A stretch of 64,000 nt of DNA from Protopterus annectens (lineage: Eukaryota; Chordata; Ceratodontiformes; Protopteridae), in NCBI RefSeq assembly GCF_019279795.1, contig NC_056725.1:1754428030-1754492029 (forward strand), written 5' to 3'. Position numbers and translations under genes: made by a program. Position 1 is the first letter of the stretch. Each line of letters opens with the position of its first letter. A model generated the notes under the pieces. That model was not told where the DNA came from and made no database searches. It was given only the letters and a program-made list of their open reading frames with translations. This document shows, in pieces, positions 11,701 to 23,439 of the stretch.

Positions 11701-13300
11701 TTGCAGGGAAGCAAGCCACAGTGCACCCCAATCCTCCCCTTATGTAAATATACTAATTCCAAGGTTGCACATCTACAAACAAAAGTGAAAACTCCCATGC
11801 AGGGAATCGCTGCTGACACGTAAACTCTAAAATATATGGCTACAACATGACAGTGGGAATTTGCATGGTATAAATGATACTCTAGATGAAATTAACCTGC
11901 AACTCCCACTATCCAAAGATCACTAACCACACCAGCCGTAAATAACTATAGCTTTCTATATTTTTGTATGAAATGTGACTCAATGACATTTGTAGTCATT
12001 AAAATGTTAATTTAGTGAATTTTATTCAACAATTTGTGATTCAAGCAAATGTGCATTAAATGAAATGAGTAGGAACAATAAATATAAGTGTGTGCGTGTG
12101 TACATGCTCACGTATGTACATTTGCAGAACTGGGAACACAAAGGTGTGTGCACACTATTATGTACAAATAATAGAGTCTAAAGCACCACCTTTGCCTCTG
12201 TTGTTTTCTCCCCTTTCTCTAAACACTGTACTGGTTAACTACAAGCACAAACCTGAACTCATGGAAATGGGCGACTTCAGCACTGACTGGAAGCTATCTG
12301 TTCAACGGTTTCCCATCCAGTCACCCAGACGTTTGGACTAACTCAATTTTTCACATTAATCACGAAGACACACAAGATCTTTGGTAAGAACAACAATCTA
12401 AACAGGATACAAATATCTCATCCTGGGAATATTGTCAAAGCTAGCATTCTACCCATTTTCACTGATCATTTGCCAACTTTCACCGTCTGGCACCAGACTA
12501 AATCCAAAACATATACCACTACTCTTTTCACATCACCAGAATTTTTGAGAGTGACTTACTCAGCTTGCCCTTGGGAAGTGCTAACTGGTCTGCCTTGAGC
12601 TTTCTCCTGCTGTATTCTCCAAAGCCATAAGTTATTTTCTCTATATTCTTGATAATTCTCCACTGACAAGCAAGTAAAGGAAGTACACGGTGTTTCTGAA
12701 TACCATTACTGTGAACAATAATGAGTGCGACACATACCTCACAAAATGATTTAATTTTATGTTTAACTATTCAGATTTTGGCCATTTTTCACTGAAGACC
12801 CATGAAGTAAAGCACTGCAGAAATACATGTGATAATTAAAGAACAAACAAATTTATGCAATGATTTCCATATACATAGAGCAATACACAATACAACATAA
12901 GCAGTCCATTACAACATTAGCTACTTTACACAGTATTATTAAAGAAAACATACATCATGCCTAGCATAATACAGGGGGTGCTCAGACAGGTCCCATTTCA
13001 AATATTTTAACATTATTATTTTTTATTTATTCCCATGTTATTAACCTGCATAGCCCCACCCCCTCATTATCTCCCCTCATTCTTCTCCTTTAGTTATTAC
13101 ATATCCTGATCCCTCTTTTTCCTGTCCATTTCTGCATAACTTCCCAACCTACAGAAGAAATTCAGTAAATATTTTAAATGTTCAACTACTAATATCTTTG
13201 TTTATAGTTATGAAGCTAACCTCTATTTACTACTACATAAAAGTTTTAATACATTTACGTAAACTTCATTTATACACTTTGTAATTTCTTTTATACTTCT
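8791..13300. other. non-coding, nothing recognised
   Basis: 4.5 kb of AT-rich sequence with no recognisable gene. Short low-complexity pieces include GT/TA-rich runs near 11380-11410 and 12085-12125, and CATGCATGCATG near 10757. Open frames of 60-117 codons here have no family motif and fall on opposite strands of the same bases, so they are treated as chance. Confidence 0.5.
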
Positions 13301-13307
13301 TTTCACA

Positions 13308-13600
13308 TCCGCGGTGGTGCAGCAGTAGCATTGTTGCCTCACAGCAAGAGGTTCTCCTGTTCGATTCTCGGTTGGAGTGCGGGGAGTGCCTTCTGTGTGA
13401 AGTCTGCATGTCCTCCTCGCGGTTGGTTGGGCATTCGAAAGACATGCGTAAATGGACGTGCCTTCGTTGAATGTCGAGCTGGCACCTTGGTATTCGTGAA
13501 AATCTACTGCCAATCATTAGCGGACCAGAGTTCCGCTGTGGCGACCCCTAACCGGGAAAAGCCAAAAGACAACAACGTTTTGCTATTACGATTTATTTGG
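13308..13600 (+). mobile_element. tRNA-like SINE, copy 1
   Basis: The head GCGGTGGTGCAGCAGT and GTTCGATTCTC (13372-13382 area) resemble pol III A and B boxes. The body contains GAAGTCTGCATGTCCTCC. The 3' part reads CCGCTGTGGCGACCCCTAACCGGGAAAAGCC, shared word for word with copy 2. The tail is AAAGACAACAAC-like. The core around TGGCGACCCCTAACCGGGAAAAGCC belongs to a repeat I recall as common in fish and amphibian genomes. I do not name a family. Confidence 0.75.
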
Positions 13601-13929
13601 TTTTCTTTTGGATTGGACCTGAAAATGGTCCATCTGGATCAGCATTCTGCCTCTTTAAATTCTACCTCTAATAAATGGTAACAAATAAAATAAACAACAT
13701 TTTTAAAGGAAAAAAAATGCAAAAACAAAATGCTACTCTGTAACGCATAAGGAGCTATCGAGCATTAATAATGTAATATACAGTTAAGGCAAACTGCAGT
13801 TGTCATCACTTGTTGACTGGGGTAGTGCACTGATCTCACTGGGACATTTTCAGGCACAGCCTAGGTAACAACCACAACAAGAATATAATGAATAAGCAAT
13901 GTCAACAATACAGACAGTCACAATTCTTT

Positions 13930-14110
13930 ACTTATTTTTTTTATTTTATTTATCCATCTTTTGTTGACCAGGTTAGCCCCCTAAGCTGGTGACCTTTTTT
14001 TCAAAAGAGACCTGAGCTGGTACTTCTACTGCTGGGGGTATTTGGCCATCGCATGATGGAACTTCCCCACCCTTTGTATTCCAGGAAACTTTGTGATGGG
14101 CTTTAGGGTA
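13930..14110. repeat. possible old interspersed repeat
   Basis: A T-rich lead (TTATTTTATTTATCC) followed by TTGTTGACCAGGTTAGCCCC and TCAAAAGAGACCTGAGCTGG resembles a diverged interspersed repeat I recall from fish and amphibian genomes. There is only one copy in the window, so this rests on memory alone. Confidence 0.25.
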
Positions 14111-14279
14111 GTAGCATAATGGAAGATAAGGAGAGTGTGCATCATACACAATCTTTAATACTGGACCTTGCTGAGGATGGCTTTTATCTGTAGCAACTTT
14201 AAAAGCTAATAAATGAAGACGAACCAGCAGATATTTCTGCAAATGAAGATAAACCGGCAGATATTTTGACAGCTTCATA

Positions 14280-15727
14280 GAGCCAGATTGTGGAGAAAAT
14301 ATAGAGTGGAGTAGGAAGAAGTTAACGCCACTGGAGAGGATATGATGTCAGATGATAAAAGAATGCCAGTAAGAACTGTTCCATTTGGTTCATCAGACTC
14401 TCATTATAGTCACACATAACTTCATACGCATGCAGATCCAAGTCGTGTTTCTTATGCCATGGCAGTTAAAAGTAATGCAACAAACTTTTCCAGGACTGGA
14501 AGCAAGAAATCTTCTTTACTGTTGGGATTTCATTTAACAACTGGGACTAGAATCGGTCGGTATGTGATATGGGGCAACATTCTCTGCCTTTAGGATCAAC
14601 TGTTAATTCAAGTGGAAAGGACAGTTTTTGTGATCTTACATTTGATACTGTAGCAACTGCTGAAATGTTTTTACAGCTATGGAATTTGAAACAGTTGTGG
14701 CCCATAGGAACATTACCATTTTTAGGCTTATAATAGGACTTACAAAAATAAGATTTTTACAACTCAGTACTGCTAATACTGACAATGTTATCCTTAAATT
14801 CAATTTTAAACACATTTGACAGGATGCGGTTGGCATTAAAATGTGTTTGAAAAAATAAATATTTGAATGGGACTTGGGAAATTTGGGCTGCTTTGAAAGA
14901 CATACATAGTACAGTCCAACTATTCCCAGTGTTGTTTCTACTGCAGATCATACATTCTTTTTAACCATAAAGTTTGATTCTTCTGCAGAACTTATACTCA
15001 TTTAATTCAATCATGTGATTAGAAGAAATTCACTCACCCTGGGGAAGGTAGGTATGGAAGAGCGATCTGTGACAAGGTTTGTAACAATGCAAACAGTTTG
15101 GACATCTCTGGTTTGGCTGTCTGATTATTAAACTAGAGGAAGCAAAGTTACATTCCCTACAAACTTTGGAAAATTTGAATTATATTCATTCTTCTGACAA
15201 AACTGCAAATATGATTAGTGATAAAAAACATACGGAGGATAATGAAGAAAATCATTATTACACTGTGCTTGGTAAATCAAGAAGGTGGGGGAGGGAGGAG
15301 TTAGTGAAGGTGTGCAAGCAGAGGTTAGTGATAGTATAAAAGAAATTTACTAAAATAGGTAAATGATTGAAAAAATGCAAATTAAAACAAGGTGCAAAGA
15401 AAACTACCTTTTTCTTTTTCCTTTTTTTTTGACAATGTCCTGTTATTAAGTGTTAATGGCACAGGTGAATATAGGAAGCTTGTGATTTTACAGTTTTGTA
15501 CCAGATTACATACTGATACTGTTGGTCTTTCACACATTTAACAACTGAATACTATACAAAATCAATAAGCAGAAGTCATACTGAATGTGAAAGTTATTTG
15601 GTCCTTTGGATAAGATATTTGTTCTGGCATATCTATATTAATTAAACTGTATTTACAAATTTTGGATGTTGCAGTAGGGTGGTGAGATAGACGTTTAGTA
15701 TGTGATATTAAACTTGTGGTAGACAAT
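14280..15727. other. non-coding, nothing recognised
   Basis: AT-rich stretch between the possible old repeat and SINE copy 2. Short frames show no motif and no terminal repeats are visible. Confidence 0.45.
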
Positions 15728-16030
15728 CTTCTTCTTCTTTCGGCTTTTTCCCGGTTAGGGGTCGCCACAGCGAATCATCTGCAGTGGAGATTTTATGGTG
15801 TCGAGTTGCCAGCAGTGGTGCCCAGCCTTCCACAGAAGGCACACACATGCACCCACACCTAGGGCCAATTTAGAGTGTCCAATCCACCTACAGAGGTCTT
15901 TGGGATGTGGGAGGAAACCGGAGGACATGTAGACTCTGCACAGAAGGCACCCCAGCCAGAGTATCGAACCGGAGAACCTCTTGCTGTAAGGTGGCAATGA
16001 AAACCGCTGCACCACCGTGGCCGCCCGAGG
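15728..16030 (-). mobile_element. tRNA-like SINE, copy 2 (most complete)
   Basis: Read on the minus strand from 16030: GGGCGGCCACGGTGGTGCAGCGG (A-box-like), GTTCGATACTC (B-box-like), then GCAGAGTCTACATGTCCTCCGG, TTTCCTCCCACATCCCAAAG, and the 3' end GCTGTGGCGACCCCTAACC followed by GGGAAAAAGCCGAAAG and a (GAA)n tail at 15722-15740. At ~300 bp it appears close to full length. Transcription by RNA polymerase III from the internal boxes is inferred from the tRNA-like head. Confidence 0.8.
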
Positions 16031-16059
16031 CAGACATTATCTGTTTAATAGTATTACTT

Positions 16060-16415
16060 GCACCTATAAGTATGCTGCAGCAGATAATGTCACCTCACAG
16101 CAGGAGGTTCACTGGTTCAATTCTTGGCTGAGGTGCCTTCGGTGCGGAGTCTGCACGTCCTCCCTGTATTTGCATGGGTTTCCTCTGGGTGCTCTGGTTT
16201 CCTCCCACATTCCAAAGTAGATGGACTGAACACATTAAATTGCCATAGATGTGAGAATAAGTGTGAGTTTGTGGTGTAGAAGAACTACCACAGTAGAGCT
16301 AGCCACCCGGTGGTGTGTAAACTTTGGCTTTAGATGATTATCACTGTTGTTGAAGTGACACACTGAAGCCCATGAACAAAATGGGAAAAGGGGGTTGTGG
16401 ATGGATGGATTCTTT
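16060..16415 (+). mobile_element. SINE-related repeat, copy 3
   Basis: The central part (CACCTCACAGCAGGAGGTTC, GCGGAGTCTGCACGTCCTCC, GGTTTCCTCCCACATTCC) matches copies 1 and 2. The 3' half differs and ends in GGATGGATGGATTC. The head is eroded. It lies back-to-back with copy 2, about 30 bases apart. Confidence 0.65.
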
Positions 16416-16796
16416 GTCAGCAACGTTCCCTCTCCCATCTGCTTTTCCTACTTTCATTTACTCCCAGTACTTTTCCTGATCAACCTTCTCCCAATTCTCA
16501 AACTCATTTTCCTTCTTTCTGTTCATTGCGCTTCTATTTCTACCAGCCAACAAAGGAGAGCTGTATCCTTATCTCACTGCTTCTCTACTTGTTGCCATTT
16601 ATCCCTAATCCCTATGTATAGTCCTCTCTCTAAAAACTCCTCCTGTAGTTCTTCCCAAGTTTTCAATCTTCTGTTTTCCTGCACTGGATCCCAATATTTT
16701 ATTTTCTGTTGTTTTCTTCCCTACCTCCAAGTCACTGTTCTCCTATCAATTTATTCCCTTGATCTGCCTATACAAACCTGCCTTTTCTCCAGTTAT

Positions 16797-19222
16797 AGGT
16801 TCATGGGTTGGTATTAAGCTATCGGCCCTAGGGCCTATACAAGCCTAGCCATAACAATTCCCTGGCTATTTCTTCCCACAGTATTTACTTCCCTGGATCC
16901 CTGTCTAGCAGGGTGACTGACATGATCCACAGGGTGAACTTCCTATCTCCCATCCAATTATGAAGAGTCCCTTTGAAGAGGGCCAAAGAGGCGCTCTGCT
17001 TGACATGTATGGGCAGTCTATTCCAGAGTCTGGGGAGTCTCTGGGTCAGGAACCTATCCCTCCAGTATGTTTTGTTCCTTGTGATGACAAGGTTTAGATC
17101 CCTGGAGCGTGTCACTGAGGGATTGGGATTTCATTAAGTGTAGCATGTCCAGCAGTTCTGGGTTTGACATGGCCTTCTATGTTAAGCAGAGATCGCCTCT
17201 GAGTAGACTATATGCGACACAGTACAGGTGGAGTTTTTTTTTAGATGGTCAGCATAGGACATCTGCTTTAGGACTGTGATTCTTTGTGAGGTACTTCTGC
17301 GGCCTTTCCAGTTGCTTCAGATGTCTTGAGAGGTACATAACAAACAGGGCATTGTATTCTATAATGGGTCTAATGAGGGATGAGTACAGTGGGACAATGA
17401 CCTCCTTTTTTCTGGATGAAAAGCTCTTAGTGATGAGGTGTGCCACATAGGATTTCCTGATTGTTGTGGCGATGTGGTTATCGAAGGCGAGACCACTGTC
17501 CATGTGTGTCCCCAAGTCTCTTACAACACTTTCAGTGTTTAGTGTACAGCCACCTAAGTGGTAATTCATGGGTACATGTTTTTCCCAAAGGGGATAACTA
17601 TACATTTCTTGACATTGAGCTTGAGCCCATTGCTCTGGCACCAAGCATCTGTTTCTATAAGGCCCTTTTGTAGAATATCCACATCATTTGAAGATTCAAT
17701 AATGGCTCCCAGTTTGCAGTCATCTGCAAACTTTGTTAGCCAGAGTCCCTTTGGGTTGGCCTGTACTTCAGAGAAGTAGATGTCAAACAAGAGCGGTCCC
17801 AGGACTGAACCCTGAGGTACTCCACTTGTCTGGAGCTGGATTTAGAGTCTGCTACTTTTACAGTGTGGGTTCTGTCAGTAAGCCAGTTGGCAACCCATCA
17901 AGTGACGTAGGGAATAATGCCCAGCTTAATAAGTTTATCTAGGATTCCAGAGTGGGGGATGGTGTCGAAAGGTCTTGGCGAGGTCCATATAGGCTGTGTG
18001 GACCATCTTACCCTTGTCCACGGTTCTGGAGACCAATTCGAAGAAGTCAATCAGGTTCAGGAGACAAGATTGTCCCTTCACAAACCCAAACTGCATGGGG
18101 TCCAATGTTTGAAGGTTGCCAATGTCTTTGTTTACAAGTTCCATGATAATACGTTCCATGGCATTGCAGATCAGGCTCGTCAGACTGATGGGGCAGTAGT
18201 TCCTGGGATCCAAGGTGGATCCCCCCTTGTGGAGTGGGATAACTGTAGCTATGTGCCACTCATTGGGCACGAAGCCTGAGGTGAGGCTATGATTAAATAT
18301 GACACTTAGGTAGGTGAGGTGCCAGTTCATTTTGTAGTTCATGTAGTACACAGTCTGGGATGTCGTCTGGTCCCATGAATGCTGTATTCTTATCTTTGGA
18401 GAGTGTGTTTTTTACCTGTGCGGCTGTTATTACTGGAATTTGGCAATCTTTTGGTATTGAGATGGGCCCTTTAGGGGGGTGAAGTTTGCACTGAATCGAT
18501 CTGCCAGGATATTGGCAATATCCTTGGGATCAGTATATTTAATGACATTCTGTTGTAGCTCAGAGCAGATCTCAGCATTGCCATTTAGATTCTTGTCATA
18601 GCTATAGAATGCCTTGTGGTTGTCTTTGGAATCGTTGGCAATTTTATTTTTGTAACTAGCTTTAGAGGATTTTATGAGGGATCTCAGCTTCTTACTGAGA
18701 CCGGTAAGGGAGTTTTGTGCATCCTGGGATTTTCCTCTTTTCTGCAACAGTTTCTTCCTTTTGTTGTAAAGTTTGTTTATGGCAAGGGACCACTAAATTG
18801 GCTTCCTTTTTTTTGGAGGAGAGTGTCTTGGTTCTACTGGGGATGGCATGATTCATGCACGAGTGGATGTGCTCGTGCAGTGCCTTAGAATAGGATTCAG
18901 CAGTCAAACTTTCAGCTCCCGTCTGCATGGGTGTCATGAAGTTTGTCACTTTTGACTTGAGTATCATGAAGCTGGCTTTGGAGAAGTTTTTTACGGAGGT
19001 TTCCTTACTGGGGGGGTGGGGGGTGGGATGTGGATGTCAAGGGTGATTAGCTTATGGTCAGACCTGACCAAGGAGGGGGTGACCATAGGTGTGGAGCATT
19101 GATTTCCCATGCTGGTAATGACCAGATCTAGGATACTGGCATGCCTGGTGGGACTAAGGATTAGATGATCAAGGGAATAGGAATTTATGAATTCCAAGAA
19201 CCATTGGGCAAAGGAGTTATCT
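16797..19222 (-). mobile_element. CR1-like LINE, copy 1 (5'-truncated)
   Basis: A 2.4-kb minus-strand LINE beginning within the endonuclease-RT linker and ending at the 3' terminus CCCATGAACCTATA (reverse of 16797-16810). The same 3' wording ends copies 2 and 3. Just upstream of the end, GGCTAGGCTTGTATAGGCCCTAGGGC matches copy 2's GGCTAGGCTTCTAAATGCCCTTGGGC. A short ATGAACCTAT-type 3' end and 5' truncation are typical of CR1 elements. It is inserted in the L1-like fragment 16430-20420. Confidence 0.8.
16885..19197 (-). pseudogene. CR1 ORF2 (linker-RT-C-terminus), broken
   Basis: Remnant of the endonuclease/reverse-transcriptase polyprotein in several frames: the linker (LDLVITSMGN, 19197-18991), a Lys-rich connector (18967-18430), RT part 1 (18351-17935, with IPLHKGG, NYCPISLTSLICNAMERII and AYMDLAKTF), the RT active box TKFADDCK (17790-17566), a post-RT segment (17644-17249), and the C-terminus ending in LHNWMGDRKF (17115-16885). 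The domain order is normal and the catalytic FADD is intact. About five frame changes make it a pseudogene. Copy 2 (39094-41684) supplies the same protein in better condition. Confidence 0.8.
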
Positions 19223-20420
19223 CCTACTCCTTATTACTACAACTTATGGAACTCCTCTTGTATTGCCTTTGTAAAGAGTAATTTCAAGTCTTGCTTTCAG
19301 ATTTCAAGAATCACTTCCATTATATTCCTCCTGTCCCTTTATCACTCTTCAATCTGTTTGAACTATCATTTGCTTCTACCTATAATCAACATATATTATC
19401 CATATAACATTAATCAGTATAGAGGCCTACGATTAGTCCTTCAAATCTGGGGATCCCAGCACCCCCCCCCTCATCCTTTGATTGAACCATAACTTCCTAG
19501 GCTACTCTCAGAGTCTTTCCTACCCACAAATTCACTACCGGTTTCACCTTTTTAAACAAATGATTATCCGGTAATTCCCAAAACGCTTGCCACAAATATA
19601 GACACTGTGGTACAACACACCTGTACTCTTTGGTATAAATCTAAATTAAGTGCTTTCCATCTAACTAGCTGGCTTTTTGCCCCTCTCATAAATCCCTTCA
19701 TATGTGTGCCACATTATTTCCTCATCTGTCCTCCTTATCCTGACGTACAGATGCTTTATTTTCTCTGTTATCATTCTTTCCACCTCTTCTGCAGCTCTTC
19801 CCTGCCACCTATTAATTAGCAGCATCCTAGTCTTTTCTTGATTCACCTTATTCCCTGAGATTTTTCACAAATTTGTGCATTATGTCCCACAGCTTTCACA
19901 TATTTTGCCTGTATCTTGCCAATGTACACATAACATTGCTTGCATGTAGTGATATCTTCTCTTAATCATCTCCCCACTTATATCTTCTAACACCTGATCT
20001 TCTCATTGTCTCTGCTAATGTGGTTTTCTATGCAGGCCAAATTACATAGATACCGGGCAGCCCTGTCTTGCCCCTCTTTCCATCATGATTTCTTTTGAGA
20101 GTCTTGCTCTTTTTCTGATCTTCACACTCACCACTTCATACATTTTCCTCATCACCTCTATCTATCCTGCCAGGAACTCTCCTTAAAGCATTCCCTATCA
20201 AAATTCCACTCTACCCTATCGAATGCCTTTACTGCAGCCAGTGAAATGCAAATTTAGCACCTTTCAAATGAGCATCCCAATACAACAGCAGTACTTTTTT
20301 TTAGGTCTTCCTCCCCTCCCCAACAAACCTTGTTTGATCCCTATGTATCAGTGCAAGCAAGATCTGCTTCCATACTTACCTGCTATCTCTCCTACATTAC
20401 TTAGGGCATGAGAATATTAA
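19223..20420 (-). pseudogene. L1-like ORF2 RT fragment
   Basis: Fragment of the ORF2 polyprotein, which nicks DNA and primes reverse transcription. The FDRVEW box, the RQGCP box and the D-D catalytic pair can be traced, but stops and frameshifts occur every few dozen codons. It resembles the larger L1 copy at 24846-36470 in motif wording (ARQGCPVS versus PRQGCLSSP) but is a different, more eroded element. It reads through the CR1 insertion into 16430-16796. No start codon can be assigned. Confidence 0.55.
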
Positions 20421-21850
20421 AAAAGGGCAGACATTTATCGGGAAACAAATAAGATGTCTACATTACTACTTGTGTATATAAAAAAATATACTGAGAATTT
20501 CAGAAAGATGTAAATTTCTTGGTGAAAGGGCATCTGTATTTGTTGTCCCACCACTAAAAATTCTCCCAGCAGAATCTGTCTATGGACTTCTTTCAATGTG
20601 GCCCATTCAAGAATGGTCTCAAACACTGCAAATCTTTATAGAAAATACAGATGCCTGAATGTGACACAGTCTGCACGTTGGTAGCTAACACATACTTTTA
20701 AAATGCAGCATCATATCGCATATGACATGCTGAAGCTCCTTTTTCAACATCACTAACTCTTTTCTGGGTACTGCTTCTTAATGGCTACCAGGTCACTCAC
20801 TGGGGCAGCCATGACTTACACTTTATAAACATTAATTTATTAGACATTGCAAAGCAATTTTTCAGTTTCAGTTTCAGTTTCCATCTGCATTTTAGATAAA
20901 TCTGTGTCAGGTCAGTGAATGCTTCAAACTCTAATGACTTCATCCCATGCCTTGAGCTGGATTAACACATTTATTTCCATATCGCAATAAATGTTCGGTT
21001 CAATTTGTGTCTTATCTCTTAAAGAGAAGCCTCTTCAGTGTGCTGCTAGACTAACCTGATATCTAACAGCATAAGAGAGTGACATAACCAAGCAGTGTTG
21101 CCGTGCAAGTGCTATAAAGTGAGACTTGTGACCAGATGTTTTTACCTTGTAATCAAAAGCAGAAATAAAAAAATATATAAAACTATTCCAAATATATCTG
21201 CAAGTTAAACCACTGTACTACAATTGAGTAAATGTATGTAAGAGGGGGAAAATGGACTTAAGCAGACTTTGCTACCTTAACTATTTAATTCAGTACTGAC
21301 AAACTGTCAACATTAAATTTTGGAAAAAAAAAGAGAGAAAAACACACAGCTGAAACCTTTATTAATCATACAATCAGAAAACTTCAAATGGGGAAAACAA
21401 ACATTTGAGCTTATTTTACCTGAAGTCCTTTAATGAAGTTTCTAACAGAGAAATCGTGGTAGAGGAAAACTGTGATCAGGACTTGCAGCATCTTCCCATT
21501 AAGTCGGAAAGGAAAGCTGTGTGTTAAAACCAGCTGTGAAAATAGTGAAAGGTAATGAGTAAAACAAAATGTCCTGTGAGTAATGCAAAAACCAAGAGAT
21601 CCTTGAAACTAAAGGAAGGCATTTCTCTTCTTGTATTGTGAATTTAGATAATGCCACTTTGCACTGTTAAACAACTTGCACACATTAACAGTATTTATGT
21701 TTTGGCAATTTGTATAAAGTTAAACAGAATGAATGAAGTACAATTATTAACGGTTTTCAAATGTTACTAGAAAGACTTTACATTGATGGTGGTTTCTTCC
21801 TCAGTTACTGCACAAGCTTAGGCTTGCAACCATGGAAATGTAGTACTCGA
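20421..21850. other. non-coding, nothing recognised
   Basis: No coding motif or terminal repeat found. A short run of CAGTTT repeats lies near 20863-20880. An A-run with GAGAGAAAAACAC occurs near 21320-21345. Confidence 0.45.
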
Positions 21851-21895
21851 AGTGCAGCTTTGTAAAATCTTACCATAACAGTAGAAGTCCCTCTT

Positions 21896-21995
21896 CACTG
21901 TTGCACTATTCCTAATGTAAGGGATCTCCTGCCAGGGACAGCCCAATGTCCAGCCAGTATACCAAAGCCTTCAGTCTCTACAGGCACTGTATGTC
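21896..21995. repeat. C 3' inverted terminal repeat
   Basis: It contains CACTGTTGCACTATTCC, AAGGGATCTCCTGCCAGG, and CCAGCCAGTATACCAAAG, each matched inverted in 47160-47259. The outer tail 21851-21895 (AGTGCAGCTTTGTAAAATC) resembles the B-family outer end AGTACAGTTGTGTAC. Confidence 0.85.
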
Positions 21996-22188
21996 ACACA
22001 CACATGCTCCCTGCACAAAGTGTACAGCATAAAGGTGATGCACAGACGTAGACACTTCAGAAATGAAAAGCCCCAGGAGGAAAAGAATGTTCCTAGGGAC
22101 AAGGGGGAACATGTGCATCCAGAAGGAGATAAGACAGAAAAGACCCTCTCAGCTAGAAGGGCAAGGAGAGGAGGCTAGAGCAGATGGG

Positions 22189-22286
22189 GCAACAGTGAAG
22201 AGAAGGATAGCTACTGTTATGGTAAGATTTTACACAACTGTACTATACCCTTCCATATAACTGTTGCAGTATTCCTAAGTAAGGGA
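22189..22286. repeat. C internal complementary region (ICR)
   Basis: The left half (GCTACTGTTATGGTAAGATT, 22210-22229 region) is complementary to the left outer end 21861-21885. The right half (CTTCCATATAACTGTTGCAG and CCTAAGTAAGGGA) is complementary to the right outer end at 47229-47273. The join is ACAACTGTACTATACCC, again an end-to-end junction. Confidence 0.85.
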
Positions 22287-22389
22287 GAGTACAAAATCTG
22301 AAAAGGAAATCTGGGAGGAGAATAGCACCAAAGAACCCTCCAGAAATCCATATATATGATAGTCATGGCAAAGTCAGCTGTAGCCCTGG

Positions 22390-23310
22390 AAATAATACTC
22401 AACTTATAATGCTTAGTGAAGGAATGAACAGAAGATCAAGCAGCAGCCTCAGGGATGGAATTGGCATCTAGTCCCTTGAAAAAAGCACCAGAGGAAGCAA
22501 CAGCTCTGATAAGAGTGAGCTTTTACTGCACAGGAAAGACATTACCATGAAAGGAATAACAAAAAAATGGCTTTAGAAATCCAAGAAGAGATGGTCTGCT
22601 TAGAAACGGCTAAACCCAAAGATATGGGATGAAAAACAAAAAGCTACTCAGATTTGCAAATAACTTTAGTTTTACCCAAATAACATCTGAGCTGTCTGCA
22701 GGTCCAAGGTGTAAAGGACCTTCTCACTGGCAGAATACAGAGAAGGAAAAAAGGAAGGCAAATTAATAGATTAACAGACAACTCGTTGACCACCTTGGGC
22801 ATAAAAGAGGGATTAGTACAGAGAGACACCCTGTTCCTGTGAAAAACTAAGAAAAGAGGAACAACCATGAGAGCCTGAAGTTCAGAAGCCCTCTTAGCCA
22901 AAGTAAGAGCCAATAGAAGAACAGTCTTCCGAGTACAATGTTGTTAAGAAGTTGAAGCAGAAGGCTCCAAAGGAGTTAGAGTCAATTTTTCAAGAACAAT
23001 CTCGGGTCCCAGGAAGGTGGAATAGACTTACCAGGAGACCTAATATGAAGGACACTTTAAGGAAATAAAATATGGAGGCCAAAGGAGGATTCAAGGGTAG
23101 ACATGTAGAAAATGCTGATAGGTAAGCTTTAACTGAATAATATGCCAACCCAGCATGGAGCAGATCACACAAACAACAGAGGACCAGAGGAACCTCCGTA
23201 GACAGAGGATCCTGATGGTGAGAGAGGCACCAAATAGAAAACTCTTCCATTTGGAGAAATATGATTTCCTGGTAGTGGATTTCCAGGCCTCCTGAAGGAC
23301 CTGAGGCATG
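22390..23310 (-). pseudogene. DIRS tyrosine recombinase, C (decayed)
   Basis: Traceable landmarks: PSTRKSYFSKWKSF-like segment at about 23290-23240 (reads STTRKSYFSKWKSFLFG), box I as AKRASELQ near 22890, DRVSL-like NRVSLCTNPSFMPKV near 22830, VHRQL-like segment near 22690, and the C-terminal SSVHSFTKHYKLS with the nucleophile Tyr near 22410. The Trp codon that precedes the Tyr by ten residues in other copies is TGA here (near 22447), and the His and Arg of HxxR fall in different frames near 22510-22520. Compared with A1 and B1 the box I arginine context is AKR rather than ARR. Clearly dead. Confidence 0.75.
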
Positions 23311-23439
23311 TCCTCAGGAAAAAGGTGCCTAAAAGGATCAGAATCTTATCACCTACAGTGTCAGTTGAAGAGTGGACAAGTCAGAATGGATAAGAAACCC
23401 CTTATCTTGCGTGAGAAGGTCTAACTGGTGAGGTAACTT

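Larger units (their letters stand above)
16430..20420 (-). mobile_element. L1-like LINE fragment interrupted by CR1
   Basis: Minus-strand reading of 19223-20420 gives degraded L1-type RT motifs in order: AFDRVEW (about 20205-20230), GARQGCPVS (about 20050-20075), a DD box followed by LC (about 19940), and a KVNQEKTRMLL segment (about 19820-19850). The reading resumes in 16430-16796, where it is pyrimidine-rich on the plus strand and encodes a degraded Lys/Glu-rich stretch. CR1 copy 1 separates the two. The 5' end near 20420 and the exact 3' end are uncertain. Confidence 0.65.

Noticed and set aside
11347..11731. Overlapping minus-strand frames of 101 and 117 codons
   Set aside because: Both lie over the same GT/TA-rich bases as a plus-strand frame. 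No motif, no start context and no neighbour support a gene.
13308..13390. Functional tRNA gene at the SINE head
   Set aside because: Only A- and B-box-like words are present. There is no cloverleaf with anticodon arm or acceptor pairing.
16395..16817. 140-codon plus-strand open frame rich in Phe, Leu and Ser
   Set aside because: It is the antisense of a purine-rich LINE fragment. The composition mimics a membrane protein, but there is no signal of selection, and L1-type reading on the minus strand explains it.
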